Translations under genes and position numbers: made by a program
The notes under the pieces: model-generated
Told to the model about the DNA's origin: nothing
Seen by the model: only the letters and a program-made list of their open reading frames with translations
Database searches by the model: none
NCBI GenBank assembly: GCA_016719385.1
Contig: JADJZA010000002.1
Span: forward strand, 62,001-126,000
Length of the DNA: 64,000 bases
Source: Candidatus Microthrix subdominans
GTDB taxonomy: Bacteria > Actinomycetota > Acidimicrobiia > Acidimicrobiales > Microtrichaceae
Reading direction: 5' to 3'
Shown here: piece after piece, positions 43,420 through 51,911 of the stretch
How the letters are laid out: each line of letters begins with the position of its first letter
How positions within the stretch are numbered: position 1 is the stretch's first letter

Positions 43420-44352
43420 TCAGTCGTCTCGTGGTGAGGTGAGCAGGGCATCGGGGGGCAGCCCCTGCACCCGTTGGTGGTCCTCGTGATACTTCAGCAC
43501 TGCCCCCAACGTTGATCCGACCGTGGAGGTGTCGAGGCGTGTCGCGCCGAGGGCGACGAGGGCGGTGGCCCAGTCGATCGCCTCGGCGACGCCGGGCGGC
43601 TTGGTCAGGCGCAGGCTGCGCAGTGCGGCGGTGCCCTCGGCCACCTGACGGGCCAGGTGCTCGCCCACCCCCGGGACCCGGACCAGAAGGATTGCCACCT
43701 CACGCTCGACGTCGGGGTGGTCCAACCAGTGGTAGAGGCACCGCCGCTTGAGCGCGTCGTGGACGTCGCGCGTGCGGTTGGAGGTCACGATGACGATCGG
43801 GGGAACCTCGGCGCGGATCGTGCCCAGCTCGGGAATGGTCACCGCCCACTCGGACAGCACCTCCAACAGAAAGGCCTCGAACTCGTCGTCGGCCCTGTCG
43901 ATCTCGTCGATCAGCAACACCGGCGGCACCGGGGCCGGTGTCAACGCGGCCAGCAGCGGGCGCCGGATGAGGTAGCGCTCGTCGTACAAGCCGGCCTCGA
44001 GAGCGGCCGCATCGCGGTGGTCGCCGGCGATTGCGCCGGCCGCTTCAGCCGCCCGCAACGCCAGCAGCTGGCGGGGGTGATCCCACTCGGCCAGCGCCTG
44101 GCTGGCGTCGATGCCCTCGTAACACTGCAGCCGGATCAGCTCCCCACCCCGGATCGCGATCAGCGCCTTGGCCACCTCGGTCTTGCCGGTACCGGGCTCG
44201 CCCTCGAGAAAGAGGGGCCGCTGCATCCGCAGGGCCAACAGAATGGCGGTGGCCAGCGTGTCGTCGGCCAGGTATCCGACATCCGCCAGCGCTTCGCGAA
44301 CCTCGGCGGGATCGGCCGGCGACCACATGCTTGCAGCATGGCGTTCGGTCAT
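43420..44352 (-). CDS. coxD: MoxR-type AAA ATPase CoxD
   Basis: 310 residues from ATG 44352. Walker A GEPGTGKT (51-58), Walker B LLIDEIDRADDE, sensor 1 IVTSNRTRD. AAA chaperone of the MoxR family; with CoxE it helps assemble the active site of the molybdenum hydroxylase encoded 3 kb away. A form II enzyme lacks the Mo-Cu site, so here the pair may mature another factor. Confidence 0.9.
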   Translation of the reverse strand: MTERHAASMWSPADPAEVREALADVGYLADDTLATAILLALRMQRPLFLEGEPGTGKTEVAKALIAIRGGELIRLQCYEGIDASQALAEWDHPRQLLALRAAEAAGAIAGDHRDAAALEAGLYDERYLIRRPLLAALTPAPVPPVLLIDEIDRADDEFEAFLLEVLSEWAVTIPELGTIRAEVPPIVIVTSNRTRDVHDALKRRCLYHWLDHPDVEREVAILLVRVPGVGEHLARQVAEGTAALRSLRLTKPPGVAEAIDWATALVALGATRLDTSTVGSTLGAVLKYHEDHQRVQGLPPDALLTSPRDD

Positions 44353-44443
44353 GGGGCCTCCGTCGACTGGTCGGGCTCGCTGGCGGAGCCTCAGCCTACG
44401 AGCAGACCTCGGGCTCGTCAGTGAACGTGTCGCTTTGGCCTCG

Positions 44444-44941
44444 ATGCGACAAACTGCGCTGGTGAGCCTCGCCAGCAAAGTGAAGTCATCAGTTGCCAAG
44501 CTAACGACCAGCAGGCGATTTCAGCCGATACTGCAGCGGACGATGCCGCCGGCCGACCGGTTCGTCAACAAGGTCACCAAAGGGCGGATTCGTCTGACCG
44601 ATGCGGTGCTGCCCACCGTGGTGCTGCACCACACCGGACGAAAGAGCGGTGAGGCCCGGGCAACGCCGTTGGCGTACAGGTACGACGACGGGCGCTACCT
44701 CGTCATCGGCAGCAACTGGGGTGGTGTGAGCCATCCCGCTTGGGCGTTGAACGTCTCCGACGATCCCAACGTCGAGGTGGAGGTGAAGGGCCGCCGCTTC
44801 CCGGCGGTTGCGCATCGCTTGGAGGGCGAGGAGCGGGCGGACGCCTGGGGCAAGATGAGCGAGCTGTGGCCGTCCTTCGACACTTACAAGGACACAGCCC
44901 AGGATCGCGACATCAGGGTGTTTGCCCTCGTGCCCAAGTAG
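44444..44941 (+). CDS. Deazaflavin (F420)-dependent nitroreductase family protein
   Basis: 165 residues from ATG 44444; GTG 44462 is equally possible. LHHTGRKSGEARATPL and VGSNWGGVSHPAWALNV are the signature of the Ddn/FDOR-A family, which binds coenzyme F420 in a split beta-barrel. The substrate is unknown. The final 17 bases with the stop codon are duplicated exactly (44926-44959). Confidence 0.88.
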   Translation: MRQTALVSLASKVKSSVAKLTTSRRFQPILQRTMPPADRFVNKVTKGRIRLTDAVLPTVVLHHTGRKSGEARATPLAYRYDDGRYLVIGSNWGGVSHPAWALNVSDDPNVEVEVKGRRFPAVAHRLEGEERADAWGKMSELWPSFDTYKDTAQDRDIRVFALVPK

Positions 44942-44959
44942 ACCTCGTGCCCAAGTAGA
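44926..44959 (+). repeat. 17-bp tandem duplication of a gene end
   Basis: CCTCGTGCCCAAGTAGA occurs at 44926-44942 and 44943-44959; it includes the last codons and the TAG of the deazaflavin protein. Confidence 0.9.
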
Positions 44960-45044
44960 AGGACGCTGTCGGCTCTGCGTCCGAAACCGATGACGATGCT
45001 GCCACCGGCCCGAATGGCCGATGGCGAGCGAGGTCGTCCGGGGC

Positions 45045-45464
45045 TCAGGAGCCCGAGGAACCGCCGGCGGGCTCGTAGCTCCACAGCTCGGCGCTCATCG
45101 CCACCGGGGCCGGGGTGTCGCCCTCGCCGGTCGGGCCGCCACCCGGGTGACCCCCCGTATGCCCGCCGGGAGCGCCGCCGGGGTGACCGCCGCCCTCCGG
45201 CTTGGCGCCCCCGCCGTCGGGCTTGGCGCCGCCCTGATGGCCGCTGCCGAATGCCGGGCTGTTCACCCAGGCCTCGAAGCTGGCTTCGTCGGTCCAGCGG
45301 GTGATGACCAGCCAGGTGGTGCGGTCGTCGGTGGGCTTCAGCAGCTCGAAGCCCTCGAAGCCGGCCTGTCCGTCGACGGCACCGGCGCGCGCGGCGAATC
45401 GCTGGGCCAGTGTGTCGCCGGAATCGGCGGGGACGGTGATGGCGTTGATCTTGATAACGGTCAT
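45045..45464 (-). CDS. MhuD-like haem-degrading monooxygenase with His/Gly/Pro insertion
   Basis: 139 residues. VIKINAITVP, RFAARAGAV, GFEGFELLKP and TRWTDEASFEAW line up with mycobacterial MhuD: N7 and W66 of that enzyme are kept, and H76 sits where the haem-ligand His75 is expected. Right after it comes a ~35-residue stretch of Gly, His, Pro and Lys (GGHPGGAPGGHTGGHPGG) not found in MhuD, before the final beta strand (AELWSYEP). CAGACT lies 6 bases before the ATG. Role: release of iron from haem, inferred by family. Confidence 0.83.
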   Translation of the reverse strand: MTVIKINAITVPADSGDTLAQRFAARAGAVDGQAGFEGFELLKPTDDRTTWLVITRWTDEASFEAWVNSPAFGSGHQGGAKPDGGGAKPEGGGHPGGAPGGHTGGHPGGGPTGEGDTPAPVAMSAELWSYEPAGGSSGS

Positions 45465-45500
45465 GGGCCGAGTCTGGCAGTGCCGCTTCCTGCGCCCAAC

Positions 45501-46529
45501 TCACACGTCGGCGGTGTCACCTTTGGTGACGCGGGCGGTGATGCCCTCACCGGGATCGGGCAGGGGCTTCTGCCACGGCAGCTTGAGTGCCTTGCGGTCC
45601 TCGTCGACCAGGCCGCCGCGGTTGGTCCGCGGCTCCCCTGCATGGTCGGCTACTCGAGGCACGCAGATCAGCATGTCGATCGTGCCGCTGCGTCGCTCCT
45701 CGAGCACGACGTTGAGCACCGATGCGTACAGCACCACCTTCCCGAAGATCAGTAGCCAGGCGAAGATGCCGAACACGACGCCGATCGAGCCGTAGATGCC
45801 TTGGCTCTTGGCGATCACGCCGGGCAGCCAGTAGATGGCCAGCAGCTTCAGCACCTCGACACCTACTGCGGCGACGATCGCCCCCGGCAGTACCTGACGC
45901 ACGGTCAGCTTGTATCGGCACAACAACCAGTACATCCACACGAACAACAGCACCGACACGGCGAACGGAACCACCTCGCCGACGATGGCGAGCCAACTGG
46001 GCAGCAGGCCGATCGCCCACGAGGCCACGCCGGTCCCGATGAACAACACGACGGCACCCAGCAGGAACAGCAAGCCGATCGCCTTATCCATGATGCCGCG
46101 CCCGGCCACCTGCCACGGCACGTTGGCGGCCACCTGCAGGGCGGTGGCCACCCCAAGCCCCGCCCAGACGCCGGTGATCAGGCCGACGATCCCCACTGCG
46201 CCGCGGTTCTCTTGGGCCGAGTTCATCGCGTTGGTGAAGATCTTCTGGGCCTCGCCGGTGAGGTTGAGGCTGTCGATCGTGTCCTTGACGAAGTTGGGAT
46301 CACCGGCCGACACAAAGCCCAGCACCGACACCGCCACCAGGATGAGCGGGAAGATCGAGAGGAACAGCGACAGCGTCAGTGCGCTTGCGGCGTTCTGACC
46401 GCGGATGTCGCGAAAGCGCTCCTGCACGGCCAGCAGCAACCCGAGTACCCCGGGTTGTTGTCGGCTGGTCGGGTGGACGTCGGCGGCGGGCATGGGGACA
46501 TGCTCGCCGACCGGGAGCGTCGGGCGCAT
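45501..46529 (-). CDS. YihY/BrkB-family membrane protein
   Basis: 342 residues. About six membrane helices with the family's ENRGAVGIVGLITGVWAGLGV and GSIGVVFGIFAWLLIFGKVVLY. An N-terminal hydrophilic segment (~35) and a C-terminal tail (~60) lie in the cytoplasm. Once called ribonuclease BN; the family is now thought to be membrane transporters or envelope proteins. Start uncertain: an internal ATG at 46493 would shorten it by 12 residues. Confidence 0.85.
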   Translation of the reverse strand: MRPTLPVGEHVPMPAADVHPTSRQQPGVLGLLLAVQERFRDIRGQNAASALTLSLFLSIFPLILVAVSVLGFVSAGDPNFVKDTIDSLNLTGEAQKIFTNAMNSAQENRGAVGIVGLITGVWAGLGVATALQVAANVPWQVAGRGIMDKAIGLLFLLGAVVLFIGTGVASWAIGLLPSWLAIVGEVVPFAVSVLLFVWMYWLLCRYKLTVRQVLPGAIVAAVGVEVLKLLAIYWLPGVIAKSQGIYGSIGVVFGIFAWLLIFGKVVLYASVLNVVLEERRSGTIDMLICVPRVADHAGEPRTNRGGLVDEDRKALKLPWQKPLPDPGEGITARVTKGDTADV

Positions 46530-46594
46530 GTTCGGTGTCGAAGGGCCCAGTTACCGGGTGAGCTCGTGCGTCGGCTTCCCGGCGAGCGGATGGC

Positions 46595-47407
46595 TCAGCC
46601 GAGGCGGCGCACCACCGTGGCGTACAACCGGTCGAAGCGGTCGACCAGGTCGCGGCCTCGCGCGCCGACATCATCGAGAGGTCGACGGCTTGACATCGCT
46701 TCGTTCATGATCACGCGCTGGGGCAGCTCGGGGGTGAGCATCGCCCGCTTGCCGGCGTCCTCGGTGATCGCTTCGCGCTGGCGGGCGGCCTCGGCCGACC
46801 GCGCTGGCACCCGGTTCAACAGCACCCCGATCAGCTCCAGGTCCGGGTTGGCGGCTTCGTTGACGGCGGTGATCGTCGTGCGCAGCTGGTTGAGGCCGCG
46901 TCGGCTGAGCGCTGAGGGTTCGGCGATGGCCAGCGCGCCGTGCACCGCGGCCAGAGCGGCGTTGGTGATGGCGCCCAAGGACGGTGCACAGTCGACGACG
47001 GTGAAGTCGTACTCGGTGGCCAGCTCGGCGATGATCGGTGCGAGGGACTTCACCCGACCGAGCGGGTCGCCGCCGTCCTCGCGCACCAGTGCGGCGCTGG
47101 CGGCGACGACGTCGACGCCTTCGCCCCAGCCCGAGGTGACCAATGCGTTGCGGGCGGTGGCGACCGACGGGTGTTCGAGGACATCGGCCGACGTCCAGTA
47201 GTCGTCGTCGGCGTCGACCCCCAGGCACCAGGTGGCCGAACCCTGTGGGTCGAGGTCGATGACCAACGCTTTTTTGCCGGCGCGGCGGGCGGCCATTGCC
47301 AGGCCGAGCACCACCGAGGTCTTACCCACGCCGCCCTTCTGGTTCACGACCGCCAACGAGTTGACGGGGCGTCCGGAGGGGGTTGTCTGCTCGCGTTTGG
47401 AAGCCAC
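46595..47407 (-). CDS. ParA/Soj-family ATPase
   Basis: 270 residues from GTG 47407. Deviant Walker A KGGVGKT (24-30), DLDPQGSATWCLG switch I, and VVDCAPSLGAI switch II. TAACAT ends 6 bases before the GTG (leaderless layout). No ParB or parS site lies nearby, so it is an orphan ParA; it may position another cargo. Confidence 0.9.
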   Translation of the reverse strand: MASKREQTTPSGRPVNSLAVVNQKGGVGKTSVVLGLAMAARRAGKKALVIDLDPQGSATWCLGVDADDDYWTSADVLEHPSVATARNALVTSGWGEGVDVVAASAALVREDGGDPLGRVKSLAPIIAELATEYDFTVVDCAPSLGAITNAALAAVHGALAIAEPSALSRRGLNQLRTTITAVNEAANPDLELIGVLLNRVPARSAEAARQREAITEDAGKRAMLTPELPQRVIMNEAMSSRRPLDDVGARGRDLVDRFDRLYATVVRRLG

Positions 47408-47479
47408 GAGGCGATGTTAGATCGGGTTTGCGGGGCGTCTCGACTCGGCACGGGTGCCTCCCGGTGCCATGGTGGAGCG

Positions 47480-48238
47480 ATGGCCGACGACGCATCTTCG
47501 ACGCCCGACGACCGACCCCTGGCCCCCGGCGGGAGCGACGCTGTTGGTGCGGGTGGTGAGGGGAGACCGGTCGTCGGCACCGCTGCCGGCACTGCCTACC
47601 TGGTTCATCCCGACGCCGGCCCCGGCCCCGGCGTCCTGGTCCTGTCGTCATGGCGGGGCCTGAACGCCTCGACCAAGGCGACGGCGGACGCCCTCGCCGA
47701 CGCCGGGTTCACCGCCTTGGCCCCCGATCTGTTCGGGGCCGTGCCCGCTGACGACGCGGCGGGTCAACTGCTGCTGGCCGAACAGGACCCCAACGCCGCG
47801 GCCGCCATCGTGTTGTCCAGTGTGGTGGCGCTGAGGGCTCACAGCTCCAACCCGGACGCGCCGGTTGGCGTCGTTGGCTTCTCCTCCGGCGGGTCATGGG
47901 GATTGTGGGTGGCCACCCGCAACCCGGACTCGGTGGGGGCGGTGGTCACCTATTACGGCGAGCAGAAGATCGACTTTTCATCGCTGGCGGCGCCGGTGCT
48001 GGGGCACTTCGCCGAGTTCGACGACCTGTGCACCGTCGATGATCGGGTGGAGATGCAGGCCCACCTGCTGTTGTTGGAGAAGGCGGTCGACGTGCACGAG
48101 TACCCCGGCACCTGGCACTTCTTCGCTGAAGACGATGAGCCCTCGGAGGTTGCCGCTGAGGCAGCCGAGTTGGCCTGGGAGCGCACGGTGGAGTTTCTGC
48201 GGGCCCACGTCGGCGCAACAGCCGACGAGGTGGAGTAG
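47480..48238 (+). CDS. Dienelactone hydrolase family protein
   Basis: 252 residues from ATG 47480. Alpha/beta hydrolase with GVLVLSSWRGLN, LAPDLFG, nucleophile loop GFSSGG (Ser in place of the usual Cys of DLH), GHFAEFDDLC for the acid and HFFAEDD for the His. About 30 N-terminal residues are disordered. Hydrolyses an ester or lactone; the substrate is unknown. Confidence 0.88.
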   Translation: MADDASSTPDDRPLAPGGSDAVGAGGEGRPVVGTAAGTAYLVHPDAGPGPGVLVLSSWRGLNASTKATADALADAGFTALAPDLFGAVPADDAAGQLLLAEQDPNAAAAIVLSSVVALRAHSSNPDAPVGVVGFSSGGSWGLWVATRNPDSVGAVVTYYGEQKIDFSSLAAPVLGHFAEFDDLCTVDDRVEMQAHLLLLEKAVDVHEYPGTWHFFAEDDEPSEVAAEAAELAWERTVEFLRAHVGATADEVE

Positions 48239-48298
48239 CGGAGTCGCATCGGATGGGGCGGTGAAAAGGGGCGGAGTGAGGGCCGAGCGGGCCGTGGC

Positions 48299-49159
48299 CT
48301 ACCAGAGTTGGTCGGCGTAGGTGTCGGTTCCGGTGATCGCCGGCGTGAACGGTGCGGCCAGGACCACGCGGCCGATGCCCGCCGACTCGAGGGCGTCGCT
48401 GAAGTTGATCAGGTGGCTCCAGGCGGCGTCGGCCGGCCGGTCGAGGAAGCACGTCAGCAGGCTGCGCTCCTGTCCGCCGGGCCCCGAACCCAGGTCCATC
48501 GGACCCTCCCGGTCGGGGATGATCGGCCGCCAGCTCAGCACCTGATCCACCGGCGAACCCTCGCCGAGCAGGGCGGAACGGCCGTCGCCGGCCAGCCAGG
48601 CGTCAAGGTCCTTGGTGCTCACTCCCTTCGCGCGGTCGAGGTGAATCGACGCCAGCCCGGCGTAGGGATGGTCGAGCGCCAGGTGGGCGGGGATCGGGTC
48701 GGCATCGCGGTGGTGTGCCCGCCGCATCGTGTAGAGGACGGTGTGCGCGTGGCGGCGCTCATCGAACCCGCGGTCGGCGGCGTACAGCTTGTGCACCTCC
48801 TCGGAGGCCCAGGCGAAGTGCTCGGCGACCGAGGCCGCATCGATGAAGTAGGTGGCCAGGTAGCTGCCGGCGTCGAGCGGCTCGGCCACCGGCGAGGGGC
48901 CGGCGGGCGTTACGGGGAAGCGCAAGTCCTTCAGGATGCGGGTGGCCACCCAGCGCTTCCCGGCCAGCGTCCCGGGTCCAACCATGACCCCGCCGTAGAA
49001 GTGGTCCCGCTCGTACCAACGGTTGTAGGCCGCCTCGTAACCGGGGTGGGGATCGACCAGCGTGAACAGCATCGCCCCGACCCTGACCGGGCCGGCGTCC
49101 GGGTCGTGTGCGGCCGCCTCGGTCCCTCTGCTGGTGCCATCGATGGTGGTGTCGGCCAC
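48299..49159 (-). CDS. Protein of EthD/dimeric alpha-beta barrel type
   Basis: 286 residues. NRWYERDHFYGGVMVGPG with KRWVATRI resembles the EthD-like ferredoxin fold, and a second, weaker copy may occupy the C-terminal half (LLTCFLDRP, AGIGRVVLAAPF). No catalytic residues can be named. It stands alone with its own start. Confidence 0.55.
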   Translation of the reverse strand: MADTTIDGTSRGTEAAAHDPDAGPVRVGAMLFTLVDPHPGYEAAYNRWYERDHFYGGVMVGPGTLAGKRWVATRILKDLRFPVTPAGPSPVAEPLDAGSYLATYFIDAASVAEHFAWASEEVHKLYAADRGFDERRHAHTVLYTMRRAHHRDADPIPAHLALDHPYAGLASIHLDRAKGVSTKDLDAWLAGDGRSALLGEGSPVDQVLSWRPIIPDREGPMDLGSGPGGQERSLLTCFLDRPADAAWSHLINFSDALESAGIGRVVLAAPFTPAITGTDTYADQLW

Positions 49160-49357
49160 GTCGTCCCCCCGGATCAGTTGGTGCTGGGAAGCGGTGTACG
49201 TCGCTGGGCTGCGGCGTTGGTCGCTGGGTTACGGTACCTGACGCCCCATCAGAAACGCAGTGCGTCACAACGCAGTGCCGGGGCGACCGGCGGAATGGTC
49301 CGCCCAGCGGCTCGGCCACGAGCCGCTCGTCAACAACACACAACTCGGGGAGGGCCG

Positions 49358-50113
49358 ATGGGCCGCTTTGATCACAAAACCGCTCTGGTCACCGGTGCCG
49401 CATCGGGGATGGGTCGAGCGGCTGCGCTGGCCTTCGCTCGCGAGGGTGCCAACGTGTGCGCCGTCGATCTCGATGCCGACGGCCTGGCGTCGCTGGTCGC
49501 CGAGGCCGAGGGGCTCCCCGGCGAGTTGATGACCCACCAGACCACGATCGGCTCACGCGAGGCCGGCCACGGTGCGGTCGACGCCGCGGTCGAGCGCTTT
49601 GGCGGGCTCGATGTTTTGGCCAACGTGGCGGGCGTGCTGCGCTCGGATCGGGTGGCCGACGTGACCGAGGACGACTGGAACCTGATGTTCTCGGTCAACG
49701 TGTCCGGCATGTTCTGGCTGTGTCAGGCCGCGCTGGGGGCGTTCGGTGAGTCGGGCGGCGCCATCGTCAACGTTGCGTCCAACGCCGGCCTGATGGGTCA
49801 GGCGTATTTCTCCGGCTACTGCGCATCGAAGGGCGCTGTCGTCAACCTCACCCGGGCCCTGGCCATGGAGTTTGCCAAGGACAACGGCATCCGCATCAAC
49901 TGCCTGGCGCCCGGCCAGACCTCCACACCGATGACCGGCACGATCCGCATTCCCGAGGACGCCGACATCGACCTGATGCGGCCCTACATGGGTTATCGGA
50001 AGGCTGCCCGACCCGAGGAGCAGGCAGCGGCCATTTTGTTCCTTGCGTCCGAGGATGCCTCGGCGTTCCACGGGGCGATCGTGTCCTCCGACGGAGCGCT
50101 CACCACCGGGTAA
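49358..50113 (+). CDS. Short-chain dehydrogenase/reductase
   Basis: 251 residues from ATG 49358, after GGGGAGGG. NAD(P) motif TGAASGMG, LANVAG, catalytic S/Y/K in NVASNAG, YCASKGA. VCAVDLDADG suggests NAD preference (Asp after beta 2). Followed 79 bp later by the DHA2 exporter on the same strand. Substrate unknown. Confidence 0.93.
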   Translation: MGRFDHKTALVTGAASGMGRAAALAFAREGANVCAVDLDADGLASLVAEAEGLPGELMTHQTTIGSREAGHGAVDAAVERFGGLDVLANVAGVLRSDRVADVTEDDWNLMFSVNVSGMFWLCQAALGAFGESGGAIVNVASNAGLMGQAYFSGYCASKGAVVNLTRALAMEFAKDNGIRINCLAPGQTSTPMTGTIRIPEDADIDLMRPYMGYRKAARPEEQAAAILFLASEDASAFHGAIVSSDGALTTG

Positions 50114-50192
50114 CCCGCAGCGGTCACGCTTGCTGCTCTCGGAGAGCGGTGCTGTTGTGGCAGCCCTGCCACCTTGGTCGTATCGTGTGTCG

Positions 50193-51806
50193 ATGCGATC
50201 GCTGACGGTCCAAGAGGCCCACGACAAACGTTGGTGGACCCTCGCCGTGCTGTGCTCGTCGCTGACGATCATCAGCATCGACAACACGATCCTCAACGTG
50301 GCGCTGCCCCACATCGTCGACAACCTGGGGGCGAGCGGCTCCGACCTCCAGTGGATCGTCGACTCCTACGTCGTCGTCTTCGCCGGCCTGCTGCTCACCA
50401 GCGGCTCGCTCGGCGATAAGTTCGGCCGCAAGCGCATGCTGACGTTCGGGTTGGCGTTGTTTGCGGCGACCAGCGCGTTCGCCGCGTTCAGCGGAACGCC
50501 GCTCGCCTTGATCGGCGCCCGAGGTTTGATGGGCATCGCCGGTGCGGCGATCTTCCCCTCCACCCTGTCGATCCTCACCAACACCTTCGAGGGCCCGGAG
50601 CGGGGTCGGGCGATCGGCATCTGGGCGGCGGTGTCCGGCCTGGGCATCGCCATCGGGCCGTTGCTCGGCGGGTTCCTGCTCGAGCACTTCTGGTGGGGGT
50701 CGGTCTTCCTGGTCAACGTGCCCATCGCCATCGCCGCCATCGTGGCCGGCCACTTCCTCGTGCCCGAGACCGTCGGCGAGCGCGACCGCCCGCTCGACCC
50801 GATGGGGTCGCTGCTGTCGATCGCCGGGCTCACCGGCGTGCTCTTCGCCATCATCGAAGCCCCGGTGAAGGGCTGGGTGTCGCCGTCGGTCGTCGTCCCC
50901 GGCACCATCGGGCTGGCCATCCTGGCGGCGTTCGTCGTCTGGGAGCTGCGCAGCCCGCACCCGATGCTCGACGTCAGCTTCTTCTCCAACCCCCGCTTCT
51001 CGGCGGCGTCGGCCACGATCACGCTGGTGTTCTTCGCCCTGTTCGGATCGACGTTCCTGCTCACCCAGTACTTCCAGTTCGTCCTCGACTATTCACCGCT
51101 GAAGGCGGGTGTGCTCACCGCCCCGGTGGCACTCGGCATCATGACGGCCGGGCCGCTCGCCCCACGGCTGGTCGAACGCATCGGCACCAAGCTGGTGGTG
51201 ATGGCCGGGTTGGGGGTCGTCGGGGTGGCGCTGCTCTGTTACGGCTCGGAGTTCCTGATGGAGTCGGTGCCGTTGGGCATGGGTGTCCGCCTGGTGTTCG
51301 GCTGGGGCATGGGCCTGGTGATGCCGCCCGCCACCGAGTCGATCATGGGGTCGCTGCCTAAGGCCCGAGCCGGCGTGGGATCGGCGGTCAACGACACGAC
51401 CAGACAAACCGGTGGTGCGCTCGGCGTTGCCGTGATCGGGTCGATCTTCGCTGCGCAGTACCGCTCGAAGGTGGTGATCCCGGCGGGGCTGCCCGAGCAG
51501 GTACGCACCGGCATGGAGGATTCGATCGGCAGCGGACTGCGCATCGCCCGGCAGATGAAGCTGCCCGCAGCCGACCTGGCGGCGGTGCACGACGCCGCCA
51601 GCGTGGCGTTCGTGTCGGGTATGCAGCTGGCGGTGGTGATCGCTGCGGTGATCGTCGCCCTCGCGGGCGTGGTGGCCTGGCGCTACCTGCCGGCGCGTGA
51701 GTCGGCACCCGAGCCCATGGGCGGCCCCGGGCACGACCACGACCACGACGCAAGCCTGGACGGGCTGATCGAGGCCGAGGGCGTCACGCTCGCCGCCGGC
51801 GACTGA
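50193..51806 (+). CDS. DHA2-family multidrug exporter (EmrB/QacA type)
   Basis: 537 residues from ATG 50193. Fourteen membrane helices are expected; motif A GDKFGRKRMLTFGL, IWAAVSGLGIAIGPLLGG is motif C. A His/Asp-rich cytoplasmic segment (GHDHDHDAS) lies near the C terminus. Proton-driven export of drugs or lipids. TATCGT ends 6 bases before the ATG. Confidence 0.92.
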   Translation: MRSLTVQEAHDKRWWTLAVLCSSLTIISIDNTILNVALPHIVDNLGASGSDLQWIVDSYVVVFAGLLLTSGSLGDKFGRKRMLTFGLALFAATSAFAAFSGTPLALIGARGLMGIAGAAIFPSTLSILTNTFEGPERGRAIGIWAAVSGLGIAIGPLLGGFLLEHFWWGSVFLVNVPIAIAAIVAGHFLVPETVGERDRPLDPMGSLLSIAGLTGVLFAIIEAPVKGWVSPSVVVPGTIGLAILAAFVVWELRSPHPMLDVSFFSNPRFSAASATITLVFFALFGSTFLLTQYFQFVLDYSPLKAGVLTAPVALGIMTAGPLAPRLVERIGTKLVVMAGLGVVGVALLCYGSEFLMESVPLGMGVRLVFGWGMGLVMPPATESIMGSLPKARAGVGSAVNDTTRQTGGALGVAVIGSIFAAQYRSKVVIPAGLPEQVRTGMEDSIGSGLRIARQMKLPAADLAAVHDAASVAFVSGMQLAVVIAAVIVALAGVVAWRYLPARESAPEPMGGPGHDHDHDASLDGLIEAEGVTLAAGD

Positions 51807-51911
51807 ACCAGACCGGCACTTGGCAGCCGTTGTCAGCATGAAAAGTGCCCAAGATGGGTGCTTTGCTCGCCCACAACCGAGGTTCGTCCAGCGACATGGA
51901 GCCTTCGGTCG

